In this document: positions 57,069 through 64,000 of the stretch, in pieces
How the letters are laid out: the number at the start of each line of letters is the position of its first letter
Position numbering within the stretch: position 1 is the stretch's first letter
Origin: Marinifaba aquimaris
GTDB taxonomy: Bacteria > Pseudomonadota > Gammaproteobacteria > Enterobacterales > Alteromonadaceae
Length of the DNA stretch: 64,000 bases
NCBI RefSeq assembly: GCF_013328345.1
Contig: NZ_JABULX010000014.1
Span: 36,522-100,521, forward strand
Reading direction: 5' to 3'
Program-made: the position numbers and the translations under genes
Notes under the pieces: generated by a model
Seen by the model: the letters and a program-made list of their open reading frames with translations, nothing else
What the model was told of the DNA's origin: nothing
Database searches by the model: none

Positions 57069-57552
57069 AGTTTTGTGGACTGCGTTTTTGGTATGAGTAC
57101 TTTGCTTTCACTAATTGAAGTATCAATTTCTTAAAGACGAAAAAACTAGCTTTGCGAAGTGTGCTCTTGGTATGAGTGCTTTGCTTTTATTAATTGATGT
57201 GAGACTTTCTTAAAAGTGAATAAAACCCGCTTTGTGGACTGCTTTCTTGGTATGAGCGCTTTGCTTTTACTAATTGAAGTATCAATTTCTTAAAGGCGAA
57301 AAAAACAGCTTTGCGGACTGAGTTCTTGGTATGAGTGCTTTGCTTTTACTAATTGAAGTATCAATTTCTGAATGGCGAAAAAAACAGCTTTGCGAACTGT
57401 GCTCTTGGTATAAGTGCTTTGCTTGACTAATTGAAGTTCTGCTTTTAAAAAAATATTCAATTCTAATAATCTAATTGAAGTATCAATTTCTAAAAGGCGA
57501 AAAAAAACCCAGCTTTGCGAACTGGGTTTTGCTTTGCTTTTACTAATTGAGA
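57069..57552. repeat. Tandem array of about 80-bp units downstream of ilvC
   Basis: Six unit starts, anchored on GCTTTG(C/T)G(G/A)ACTG-like sequence, lie at about 57069, 57149, 57229, 57308, 57387 and 57512. Spacing is 80, 80, 79, 79 and 125 bp; the last interval carries an insertion or partial duplication. Shared pieces are CTTGGTATGAGTGCTTTGC, AATTGAAGTATCAATT (a small palindrome) and GGCGAAAAAAACAG. The unit nearest ilvC contains a complete terminator; the others hold weaker relics. The rest of the 710-bp gap (56950-57659) shows nothing else. Confidence 0.85.
57505..57529 (-). terminator. Rho-independent terminator, probably of ilvC
   Basis: An 8-bp perfect stem (AAACCCAG, loop CTTTGCGAA, CTGGGTTT) is followed on the minus strand by a run of Ts, about 130 bp past the ilvC stop. 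It is the best-formed member of the tandem array. Confidence 0.8.
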
Positions 57553-57659
57553 GTTGCTAAGGCTCTCAATGTAAGGCACTGAAGGGTTAAAACAGTGCCA
57601 AACTCAGTTTAGCGAATACTTTGAAAAAAGCACTCGCCATTCCCGTTAGGGATAAATTC

Positions 57660-59141
57660 TTACTTAGCTTCTACGATAGCTTTCATGTCAGTCATGTAAC
57701 CACGTAATTCTTGACCAACCCACTCAACAGGGTGATTGCGAATTTCGTCGTTAACTTTAACTAATAAAGCATTATCTACAGAGTTAGATTTAACGTCTAA
57801 GCCTTTACCAATGAACTGCGCATCTAAGTCGTTAACGAAGTCTTTTAACATAGGTACTGCAGCGTGTGCGAATAAGTAACAACCGTATTCAGCAGTATCA
57901 GAGATAACAACGTTCATTTCGTATAATTTCTTACGAGCAATCGTGTTAGCGATTAATGGTGTTTCATGTAATGACTCGTAGTAAGCAGACTCTTCAATGA
58001 TGCCTGATTCTGTCATTGCTTCGAATGCTAATTCAACACCTGCTTTAACCATAGCTACGAATAAGATGTTGTTATCGAAGTATTCTTGCTCGTTGATTTC
58101 AACGCCTTCAGAAGATGATTTTTCGAAAGCTGTTTCAGCTGTTTCTGCACGCCATGTTAATAAGTTAACGTCGTCATTAGCCCAGTCTTCCATCATAGTC
58201 TTAGAGAAGTGACCTGTGATGATGTCATCCATGTGCTTATAGAATAATGGACGTAAAATACCTTTTAACTGGTTAGCTAAGTTGAAACACTCGATTTTAG
58301 CTGGGTTAGAAAGACGATCCATCATACCTGTGATGCCACCGTACTTAAGTGCTTCTGTGATTGTTTCCCAACCGAATTGGATTAAGTTAGAAGCGTAAGC
58401 TGGTTCGATGCCTTCAGCTACCATTTTCTCGTAACCTAAGATCGCGCCTGTTTGTAACATACCACAAAGGATAGTTTGCTCACCCATTAAGTCAGACTTA
58501 ACTTCAGCAACGAATGAAGACTCTAATACACCTGCACGGTCACCACCAGTAGCTGAAGCGTATGCTTTAGCCCACTCTAAACCGTGACCTTGTGGGTCGT
58601 TTGCTGGGTGAACAGCGATTAATGTAGGAACACCGAAACCACGCTTATATTCTTCACGTACTTCTGAACCAGGACACTTAGGTGCACACATGATAACAGT
58701 TAAGTCTTCACGAATTTGCATACCTTCTTCAACGATGTTAAAACCGTGTGAGTAAGCTAATGTTGCGCCTTCTTTCATTAATGGCATAACTGCACCAACA
58801 ACAGCAGTGTGTTGCTTATCTGGCGTTAAGTTACAAACTAAGTCAGCAGATGGAATTAATTCTTCGTATGTGCCAACAGTGAAACCATTCTCTGTCGCAT
58901 TTTTCCAAGATTGACGCTTTTCTTCGATAGCTGCACCACGTAAAGCGTAAGAAACGTCTAAACCTGAATCGCGCATATTTAAGCCTTGGTTTAAACCTTG
59001 CGCACCACAACCTACGATAACAACCTTTTTACCTTTTAATGCTTCACAACCTTCTGAAAACTCAGAACGGTCCATGAAACGACAACGACCTAATTGGTCT
59101 AACTGTTCGCGTAAAGTTAGTGAATTGAAGTAATTAGCCAT
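57660..59141 (-). CDS. ilvC: Ketol-acid reductoisomerase (class II)
   Basis: 493 residues, the long class II form (E. coli 491). The NADPH-binding Rossmann motif is [20 protein letters not shown] (about 35-54), and the C-terminal knotted domains are duplicated. Metal-ligand segments (such as [11 protein letters not shown]) are present. It converts acetolactate or acetohydroxybutyrate into the dihydroxy acids of valine and isoleucine synthesis. It is divergent from ilvY, and the arrangement is the classical IlvY-controlled pair. Codon use appears biased, as expected for a highly expressed gene. Confidence 0.98.
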   Translation of the reverse strand: MANYFNSLTLREQLDQLGRCRFMDRSEFSEGCEALKGKKVVIVGCGAQGLNQGLNMRDSGLDVSYALRGAAIEEKRQSWKNATENGFTVGTYEELIPSADLVCNLTPDKQHTAVVGAVMPLMKEGATLAYSHGFNIVEEGMQIREDLTVIMCAPKCPGSEVREEYKRGFGVPTLIAVHPANDPQGHGLEWAKAYASATGGDRAGVLESSFVAEVKSDLMGEQTILCGMLQTGAILGYEKMVAEGIEPAYASNLIQFGWETITEALKYGGITGMMDRLSNPAKIECFNLANQLKGILRPLFYKHMDDIITGHFSKTMMEDWANDDVNLLTWRAETAETAFEKSSSEGVEINEQEYFDNNILFVAMVKAGVELAFEAMTESGIIEESAYYESLHETPLIANTIARKKLYEMNVVISDTAEYGCYLFAHAAVPMLKDFVNDLDAQFIGKGLDVKSNSVDNALLVKVNDEIRNHPVEWVGQELRGYMTDMKAIVEAK

Positions 59142-59462
59142 CTTTATACCTTAAAAATATGTAATTAATTTAAGTAGTTACTACTTAATTTTATTTATCT
59201 GTTCGTTTAAACAAGTGACTTACTCGTTTAAATATGCCGCTACTCTACCGCAAACAGACTCTTGCGTTAAGTGATATATTTAAAATACTATGTTTCATTA
59301 TTTGCAATAATCACTGAGCAAATCTTATTTTCAGTTAAATATTGAACAATTTAATAAATAAATTAACTACGCTTTTAAAGGCTTAAGATTAACTTTTTAT
59401 GGCACTTTATTGAATAATTATTTTTTAGTGCAGGTCTCAATATTGGCAATATAGGCATTTTT
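59142..59462. promoter_or_regulatory. ilvC-ilvY divergent control region
   Basis: A 321-bp AT-rich gap holds both promoters. A perfect inverted repeat ATTTGC and GCAAAT, with a 12-bp spacer (59300-59323), fits the general LysR-type operator form and is my best IlvY-site candidate. I see no leader peptide or attenuator. Confidence 0.5.
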
Positions 59463-60368
59463 ATGGAATTGCGTTCACTCGAGTTATTTTTATATTTGGC
59501 TGATAGTTTGCATTTTGGTCAAACCAGCGAAGCGATGCATGTCAGCCCATCAACTTTGAGTCGACATATTCAAAGGTTGGAGCAAGAGGCTGAGGTTACT
59601 CTATTTGAACGCGATAACCGCTCTGTAAAACTAACACCTGCCGGTAAACGGTTTAGGCAGTTTGCTCGCAAAACCTTAGATGCATGGCAATACTTTCAAC
59701 AAAGTAACATTATGCTGCCTGGTGTTTTAAGTGGAAAGCTCAGAGTATTTTGTTCGGTAACCGCTAGTTACTCACACCTTCCACCACTATTGAACCGCCT
59801 GACGGAAAAACACCCCAATATTGATATTCAGCTTGAAACTGGCGATGTGTCACTGGCGATGCAAAAAGTCAGTCGAGATGAAGTAGATGTCGCTATTTCT
59901 GCAAAACCTGACAAGGTACCAAGCAATTTGGCTTTTTCAAGTTTCGCTAATATCCCGCTTGCACTGATTGCTCCAAACGGCAAGGCGAATTTTTCAGAGC
60001 AGCTAAATCAGAAACCGACCCAATGGGAAACATTACCTTTTATTGTGGCTGAAACTGGTTTAACGCGAAAACGCGGTGAGGCTTGGTTCAAACAAATGGG
60101 ATTTCAACCGAATATCTACGCGCGAGTTATGGGGCATGAAGCTATTGTGGCTATGGTTGCTCTGGGGTTAGGTGTTGGTATTGCACCTAAAATTGTGGTG
60201 GAGAACAGTCCTGTTCGAGAGAAAATTCAAGTGCTTAATTCAGATATTACAATAGAGCCATTTGAGCTGGGTGTTTGTTGTTTAAACAAACGTTTAGATG
60301 ATTCTTTGATTAGTGCTTTTTGGCAAGAAGCAGAAGCATTAAAACAGCCACCACAACATAGCAATTAG
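59463..60368 (+). CDS. ilvY: LysR-type activator of ilvC
   Basis: 301 residues. The N-terminal winged helix-turn-helix (about 1-60; FGQTSEAMHVSPSTLSRHIQ) is typical of LysR regulators, with an effector-binding domain at about 90-295. Its position, divergent from ilvC, identifies it as IlvY, which activates ilvC when acetolactate or acetohydroxybutyrate is present. The 3' end overlaps a convergent small membrane gene by 30 bp. Confidence 0.95.
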   Translation: MELRSLELFLYLADSLHFGQTSEAMHVSPSTLSRHIQRLEQEAEVTLFERDNRSVKLTPAGKRFRQFARKTLDAWQYFQQSNIMLPGVLSGKLRVFCSVTASYSHLPPLLNRLTEKHPNIDIQLETGDVSLAMQKVSRDEVDVAISAKPDKVPSNLAFSSFANIPLALIAPNGKANFSEQLNQKPTQWETLPFIVAETGLTRKRGEAWFKQMGFQPNIYARVMGHEAIVAMVALGLGVGIAPKIVVENSPVREKIQVLNSDITIEPFELGVCCLNKRLDDSLISAFWQEAEALKQPPQHSN

Positions 60369-60629
60369 ATAAGCAAATAGCACTAGAAGTGCCGATGCGG
60401 ATGACTTAGTACTTGCTAATACTCCCAGTATCATCACCCAAGCACAAATTGCACAAAGTGTTAGCATGGCACCAATGTGAATAAACTCAGAAATAACGAC
60501 AGGTGTGTGGAGATTTTCTAAAACGAAGGAAAAGAAAAAGGTGCCTGCCAATAAAATTGGCAGTAAAAATATCGCCTTGTATTTACCTAGGCTAGGTTTC
60601 ATCCCTGTTAATGTCAGATGCCAGTTCAT
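60339..60629 (-). CDS. Small hypothetical membrane protein
   Basis: A 96-residue protein with about three membrane helices (about 19-39, 47-68, 73-95) and few charged residues. It overlaps the convergent ilvY end by 30 bp. No family recognised. The 240-bp gap to ubiD contains only a possible -10 box (TATAAT at 60834-60839) for ubiD. Confidence 0.6.
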   Translation of the reverse strand: MNWHLTLTGMKPSLGKYKAIFLLPILLAGTFFFSFVLENLHTPVVISEFIHIGAMLTLCAICAWVMILGVLASTKSSASALLVLFAYLIAMLWWLF

Positions 60630-60869
60630 GTCTCAATCCTCGAGTAGCTATTGAACGACTTTTAACCAGTAGTGTATTTATAGACCACTTAGATATTTAT
60701 TTCAAATTGTAAATATCGTAATAATTAAAAATAATTCTAAGTATTTGGCTATTTCGATATAGCTGACGCTTATAGCAGAGTTTGGTGAACCGTGAATAAC
60801 GCTAAAGCGTACTGCAATTTTTGTTAGCAAAGGTATAATTCAAAGCAACCGCTATTACAGGCAAAGTGC

Positions 60870-62339
60870 ATGCAATATAAAGATTTACGCGATTTTATCG
60901 CGGGCCTTGAACAAAGAGGCCTACTAAAACGAATCCCACAATCTATCGATACATATTTAGAAATGACTGAGATAAGTGATCGTACCCTACGAGCGGGTGG
61001 TCCAGCTTTGTTATTTGAAAACCCTAAAGGTTTTGACACTCCTGTGTTAGCTAATTTATTCGGCACACCAGAGCGTGTCGCTATGGGTATGGGGCAAGAT
61101 TCTGTGTCTGCCCTGCGCGAAGTAGGAAAGTTGCTGGCGACCCTAAAAGAGCCTGAGCCACCAAAAGGCTTTAAAGATGCACTAAGCAAAATTCCTATGT
61201 ACAAACAAGTGCTGAACATGTCGCCAAAAGTAGTAAAAAATGCACCTTGTCAGGAAGTGGTTCTCGAAGGTGATGAGGTTGATTTATCAAAGCTACCTAT
61301 TCAACACTGTTGGCCGGGTGATGCTGCGCCATTGGTCACTTGGGGTTTAACAGTCACTCAAGGACCCAATAAACCTAGACAAAATTTAGGTATTTACCGC
61401 CAGCAAGTCATTGGTAAAAATAAACTCATTATGCGTTGGTTATCACACCGTGGTGGTGCACTTGATTTTCAGGAATTTAAACAACAAAACCCAGGTAAAA
61501 ACTATCCTGTATCGGTAGCGCTAGGCGCTGATCCCGCCACTATTTTAGGTGCGGTAACACCGGTTCCCGATACCTTATCTGAATATGCTTTTGCCGGATT
61601 ACTCCGAGGTAATAAGACGCAGGTGGTAAAGTCAATCTCGAATGATTTACAAGTACCAGCGTCAGCAGAATATGTATTAGAGGGCTATATTGCACCAGAT
61701 GAGATGGCGCCGGAAGGGCCTTATGGCGATCACACGGGTTATTACAATGAAGTCGATGATTTCCCTGTATTCACCGTTACTCATATCACACATAGGCAAA
61801 ACCCGATTTACCACAGCACATATACTGGCCGCCCACCTGATGAGCCAGCTATATTAGGCGTGGCACTTAATGAAGTATTTGTTCCTATCTTACAAAAACA
61901 ATTTCCTGAAATTGTTGATTTCTATTTACCGCCTGAAGGTTGTTCATACCGCATGGCTGTTGTAACAATGAAAAAGCAATATCCGGGTCATGCGAAACGC
62001 GTCATGCTTGGCGTTTGGTCGTTCTTACGCCAGTTTATGTATACCAAGTTTGTTATTGTCTGTGATGATGATGTAAATGCTCGCAGTTGGGAAGATGTTA
62101 TTTGGGCCATCACTACGCGCATGGATCCTGCCCGTGATACCACGATGATCGAAAATACACCTATCGACTACCTCGATTTTGCTTCACCTGTTTCAGGTTT
62201 AGGTTCGAAAATGGGGATGGATGCAACGAATAAATGGCCGGGTGAAACTGACCGTGAATGGGGCGTACCGATTACCATGCCTGATGAAGTAAAGGAAAAA
62301 GTTGATAGCATTTGGGATGAATTGGGGATTATGGATTAA
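60870..62339 (+). CDS. ubiD: 4-hydroxy-3-polyprenylbenzoate decarboxylase
   Basis: 489 residues, close to E. coli UbiD (497). Family motifs include [20 protein letters not shown] (prenylated-FMN site), [22 protein letters not shown] (the active-site E-x-PFGE-like region in another form), and [20 protein letters not shown]. It decarboxylates the polyprenylated benzoate in ubiquinone synthesis, using prenylated FMN made by UbiX. It is followed by a ferredoxin gene and fre on the same strand. Confidence 0.97.
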   Translation: MQYKDLRDFIAGLEQRGLLKRIPQSIDTYLEMTEISDRTLRAGGPALLFENPKGFDTPVLANLFGTPERVAMGMGQDSVSALREVGKLLATLKEPEPPKGFKDALSKIPMYKQVLNMSPKVVKNAPCQEVVLEGDEVDLSKLPIQHCWPGDAAPLVTWGLTVTQGPNKPRQNLGIYRQQVIGKNKLIMRWLSHRGGALDFQEFKQQNPGKNYPVSVALGADPATILGAVTPVPDTLSEYAFAGLLRGNKTQVVKSISNDLQVPASAEYVLEGYIAPDEMAPEGPYGDHTGYYNEVDDFPVFTVTHITHRQNPIYHSTYTGRPPDEPAILGVALNEVFVPILQKQFPEIVDFYLPPEGCSYRMAVVTMKKQYPGHAKRVMLGVWSFLRQFMYTKFVIVCDDDVNARSWEDVIWAITTRMDPARDTTMIENTPIDYLDFASPVSGLGSKMGMDATNKWPGETDREWGVPITMPDEVKEKVDSIWDELGIMD

Positions 62340-62416
62340 TCCATATCCTTAAACATAACACTACCTAAATTATTACTTGGTAATTTAGTATTTAATTAAA
62401 TTCGTGATAGAAGTCT

Positions 62417-62701
62417 ATGAAACATAAAATACGTATTGAGCCTGCGGGTTTAGAGTTTGAAGCAGAAGAAATCGATACGATTTTAGAAGCAGCTGAAAAA
62501 GCGGGTATTTCTTTTCCTTATCGTTGTCGCAATGGGGTTTGCACCGCATGTGTTTGTATCAACAAAAACCAAGGGCAGGTTAGTTACGGTGATTTACCGC
62601 CAATAATGAACGACGAAGAAAAAGAGAAAGGTTATACCTTTTGTTGTATCGCCCATGCATTATCTGATATTACGCTTTACCACCCTTATATTGAAAACTA
62701 A
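62417..62701 (+). CDS. 2Fe-2S ferredoxin
   Basis: A 94-residue plant-type [2Fe-2S] ferredoxin. Cys37, Cys42 and Cys45 (CRNGVCTAC) plus Cys76 or Cys77 supply the cluster ligands. It transfers single electrons in the cytoplasm. It lies between ubiD and fre, 77 bp after ubiD and 68 bp before fre. A flavin reductase plus a ferredoxin resembles the split electron-transfer modules of some oxygenases and reductases, but the acceptor is unknown. Confidence 0.92.
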   Translation: MKHKIRIEPAGLEFEAEEIDTILEAAEKAGISFPYRCRNGVCTACVCINKNQGQVSYGDLPPIMNDEEKEKGYTFCCIAHALSDITLYHPYIEN

Positions 62702-62769
62702 GCGATTTTTGTTTCATCTCAAGCCAAGTGCTACAATTCGCTAAAAATTAAAAGACAAGAGAGTCATTC

Positions 62770-63483
62770 ATGCAAGCTACACGCTGCTCCGTTAAAAGTA
62801 TCACTAATCTTACTGAGTTCGTATTCAAAGTTAAATTGGGTTTAGAACAAGCTTTATCATTTAAAGCTGGTCAATATTTATTACTGGTTATTGATGAGAA
62901 AGACAAGCGTGCCTTTTCTATTGCTAATGCACCTTCAAGCAATACTGAGCTTGAGTTGCACATTGGCGCAGGCGAAGCTGACAGCTATGCAATGGGGGCT
63001 ATTAAGCACTTTCAAACTGCTTTAGAAAATGGCGAGAATGTCATTATCGAAGCGCCAGGCGGAAATGCTCACCTGCGTGAAGATTCACCGCGCCCTGTCT
63101 TATTAGCTGCTGGCGGTACTGGTTTTACTTATACTAAATCAATTGCCGATCAACTGTTAGAACAAGGCTGTCAACGTCCGCTTTTCCTTTATTGGGGCGT
63201 GCGAGAAGAAGCTGCATTATACGAAGTTGAACACTGGCAAGCGATGGCTGAAAAATATGACAATTTCAGCTTTGTTCCTGTCGTTGATAATGCTTCGGCA
63301 CAGTGGCAAGGCAAGTCAGGTAACTTGATTGATGCGGTATTAGCTGATTTTGATTCCCTAGCTGATTACGATATCTATTGTGCGGGTCGCTTTGAAATGG
63401 TTGGCAAAGCCAGAGAGGCCTTTTTAGAAAAAGGCTTAGTCCTCGAGAACATGTATGGGGATGCATTCGCATTTATCAAATAA
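62770..63483 (+). CDS. fre: NAD(P)H-flavin reductase
   Basis: 237 residues (233 in E. coli Fre). The flavin-binding motif is RAFSIANAPS (about residues 51-60), and the NAD(P)H-binding motif is LLAAGGTGFTYTKSI (about 113-127); the C-terminal region is CAGRFEMVGKAREAF. It reduces free flavins, and in E. coli the gene lies next to ubiD, as here. It could recycle the electrons of the neighbouring ferredoxin or flavin-dependent enzymes. A terminator follows. Confidence 0.94.
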   Translation: MQATRCSVKSITNLTEFVFKVKLGLEQALSFKAGQYLLLVIDEKDKRAFSIANAPSSNTELELHIGAGEADSYAMGAIKHFQTALENGENVIIEAPGGNAHLREDSPRPVLLAAGGTGFTYTKSIADQLLEQGCQRPLFLYWGVREEAALYEVEHWQAMAEKYDNFSFVPVVDNASAQWQGKSGNLIDAVLADFDSLADYDIYCAGRFEMVGKAREAFLEKGLVLENMYGDAFAFIK

Positions 63484-63485
63484 AT

Positions 63486-63514
63486 AAAAAAGGTCGTTCT
63501 AAACGGCCTTTTTT
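63486..63514 (+). terminator. Rho-independent terminator of fre
   Basis: A stem of AAAAAAGGTCGT with ACGGCCTTTTTT (one T-G pair) and a 5-nt loop lies just after the fre stop. Confidence 0.85.
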
Positions 63515-63575
63515 ATTGTCTTTGACCCGTCCTGAATAAGGTTGACACTTTTCCAACTTCAATTTGGAGAAGATA

Positions 63576-63965
63576 ATGAAACCAATAACTAAGCGTACAC
63601 AAAAAGATTATTCACTTGCCTTTAAATTATCCGTCGTTGATAAAGTAGAAAAAGGCGAATGTACTTACAAACAAGCGCAAGACCACTACGGTATTCAAGG
63701 TGCTTCAACCGTTTTAACTTGGCTTCGCCGATATGGTCAACTAGATTGGAGTAAAGGTACTCCCAATCATATGAATGAGCTTCCCCTTATGTCTAAACCC
63801 AATGATTTAACACCCGAGCAAAAAATCAAAGCCCTCGAAAAAGAGCTAGAAGATACCAAGATAAAAGCACAATTCTTTGAAACGATAGTCGATGTACTTG
63901 ATAAAGATTTCGGAGTACGTATCACAAAAAAGCAACGCAACGCGTTATTGAAGAAAAAAACATAA
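63576..63965 (+). CDS. IS3-family transposase OrfA
   Basis: 129 residues from the ATG at 63576, supported by GGAGA 7 nt upstream; an open TTG 12 bases earlier is rejected. A helix-turn-helix region (about 10-60; YKQAQDHYGIQGASTVLTW) binds the element ends, and a leucine-zipper-like coiled coil follows (about 85-115; EQKIKALEKELEDTKIKAQF). The frame ends just after a slippery run of seven As (63954-63960). Confidence 0.93.
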   Translation: MKPITKRTQKDYSLAFKLSVVDKVEKGECTYKQAQDHYGIQGASTVLTWLRRYGQLDWSKGTPNHMNELPLMSKPNDLTPEQKIKALEKELEDTKIKAQFFETIVDVLDKDFGVRITKKQRNALLKKKT

Positions 63966-64000
63966 CCAAGCTATCTGTCAGTAGAGCTTGTCGTTATCTC
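63959..64000 (+). CDS. IS3-family transposase OrfB, 5' end, probably made by -1 frameshift
   Basis: Shifting one base back at the A7 run gives the peptide ITKLSVSRACRYL, which is the usual start of an IS3-type OrfB integrase. The catalytic DDE domain is beyond the window. The A-AAA-AAC context is a standard slippery site. Confidence 0.75.

Larger units (their letters stand above)
63523..64000 (+). mobile_element. IS3-family insertion sequence, left part only
   Basis: The left end seems to start at TGACCCGTCCTGAATAAGG, just after the fre terminator; the exact border is inferred, because the right end lies outside the window. It contains orfA and the start of orfB in the -1 frame. Confidence 0.82.

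Noticed and set aside
57069..57552. CRISPR array
   Set aside because: The whole unit is repeated, with no short repeats and unique spacers, and no cas genes are near.

Overview
The window looks like chromosomal DNA of a marine gammaproteobacterium, most likely in the order Alteromonadales and perhaps near Colwelliaceae. That placement is an inference from AT-rich DNA, many hybrid sensor kinases and cyclic-di-GMP enzymes, a GlyGly-CTERM protease, a variant PEP-CTERM protein, a MntX-like manganese transporter, an MksFEB condensin operon, and the ilvY/ilvC, ydbH-ynbE-ydbL and ubiD/fre arrangements known from gammaproteobacteria. No rRNA, tRNA, CRISPR array or prophage was seen. The only clear mobile element is an IS3-family insertion sequence cut off by the right edge.

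Layout. 1-19 kb: a 1797-residue hybrid kinase, a TonB-dependent receptor with a Fur-like box, a COG0523 metal GTPase with a perfect Zur-type palindrome, a periplasmic-sensor diguanylate cyclase, Ssb with a repeat-rich linker, a GGDEF/EAL protein, a Nudix hydrolase, TesB, a MASE1/CHASE hybrid kinase and a DUF72 protein. 19-28.5 kb: envelope genes, namely a sorting-signal protein, an RDD protein, an M28 peptidase, the YqiJ/YqiK flotillin pair, a lipoprotein and the ydbH-ynbE-ydbL operon. 28.6-33.4 kb: mksF-mksE-mksB, without the nuclease subunit MksG/JetD. 33.5-38.3 kb: a MntX-like transporter behind a perfect Fur/Mur-type palindrome, two diguanylate cyclases and a frameshifted small heat-shock gene. 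38.4-52.3 kb: a hypothetical protein, a GNAT enzyme, an S8 protease, Rpe, DgkA, PepQ, a response regulator with a problematic 5' end, a FocA-type channel, a surface-protein fragment between two palindromic repeats, a YafJ-type amidotransferase, UvrA and a STAS-like protein. 52.4-57.6 kb: a YajR-type transporter, an unusual A-rich intergenic region, TusA, another MFS transporter, several small unknown genes and a tandem array of about 80-bp units. 57.6-64 kb: ilvC with divergent ilvY, then ubiD, a 2Fe-2S ferredoxin, fre and the IS3 element.

Genes that probably work together: YdbH/YnbE/YdbL in envelope lipid transport; MksF/E/B in chromosome organisation; YqiJ/YqiK as a membrane scaffold; IlvY controlling IlvC; UbiD with Fre and possibly the ferredoxin in ubiquinone or flavin redox chemistry. 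Two metal-responsive control regions (Zur-type at about 9.0 kb, Fur/Mur-type at about 33.6 kb) and a weaker Fur-like site at about 7.87 kb suggest zinc, manganese and iron control of nearby transport or metallochaperone genes. The most unusual non-coding signals are the repeat array downstream of ilvC, the A-rich hairpin region before tusA, and the paired palindromes around the surface-protein fragment.
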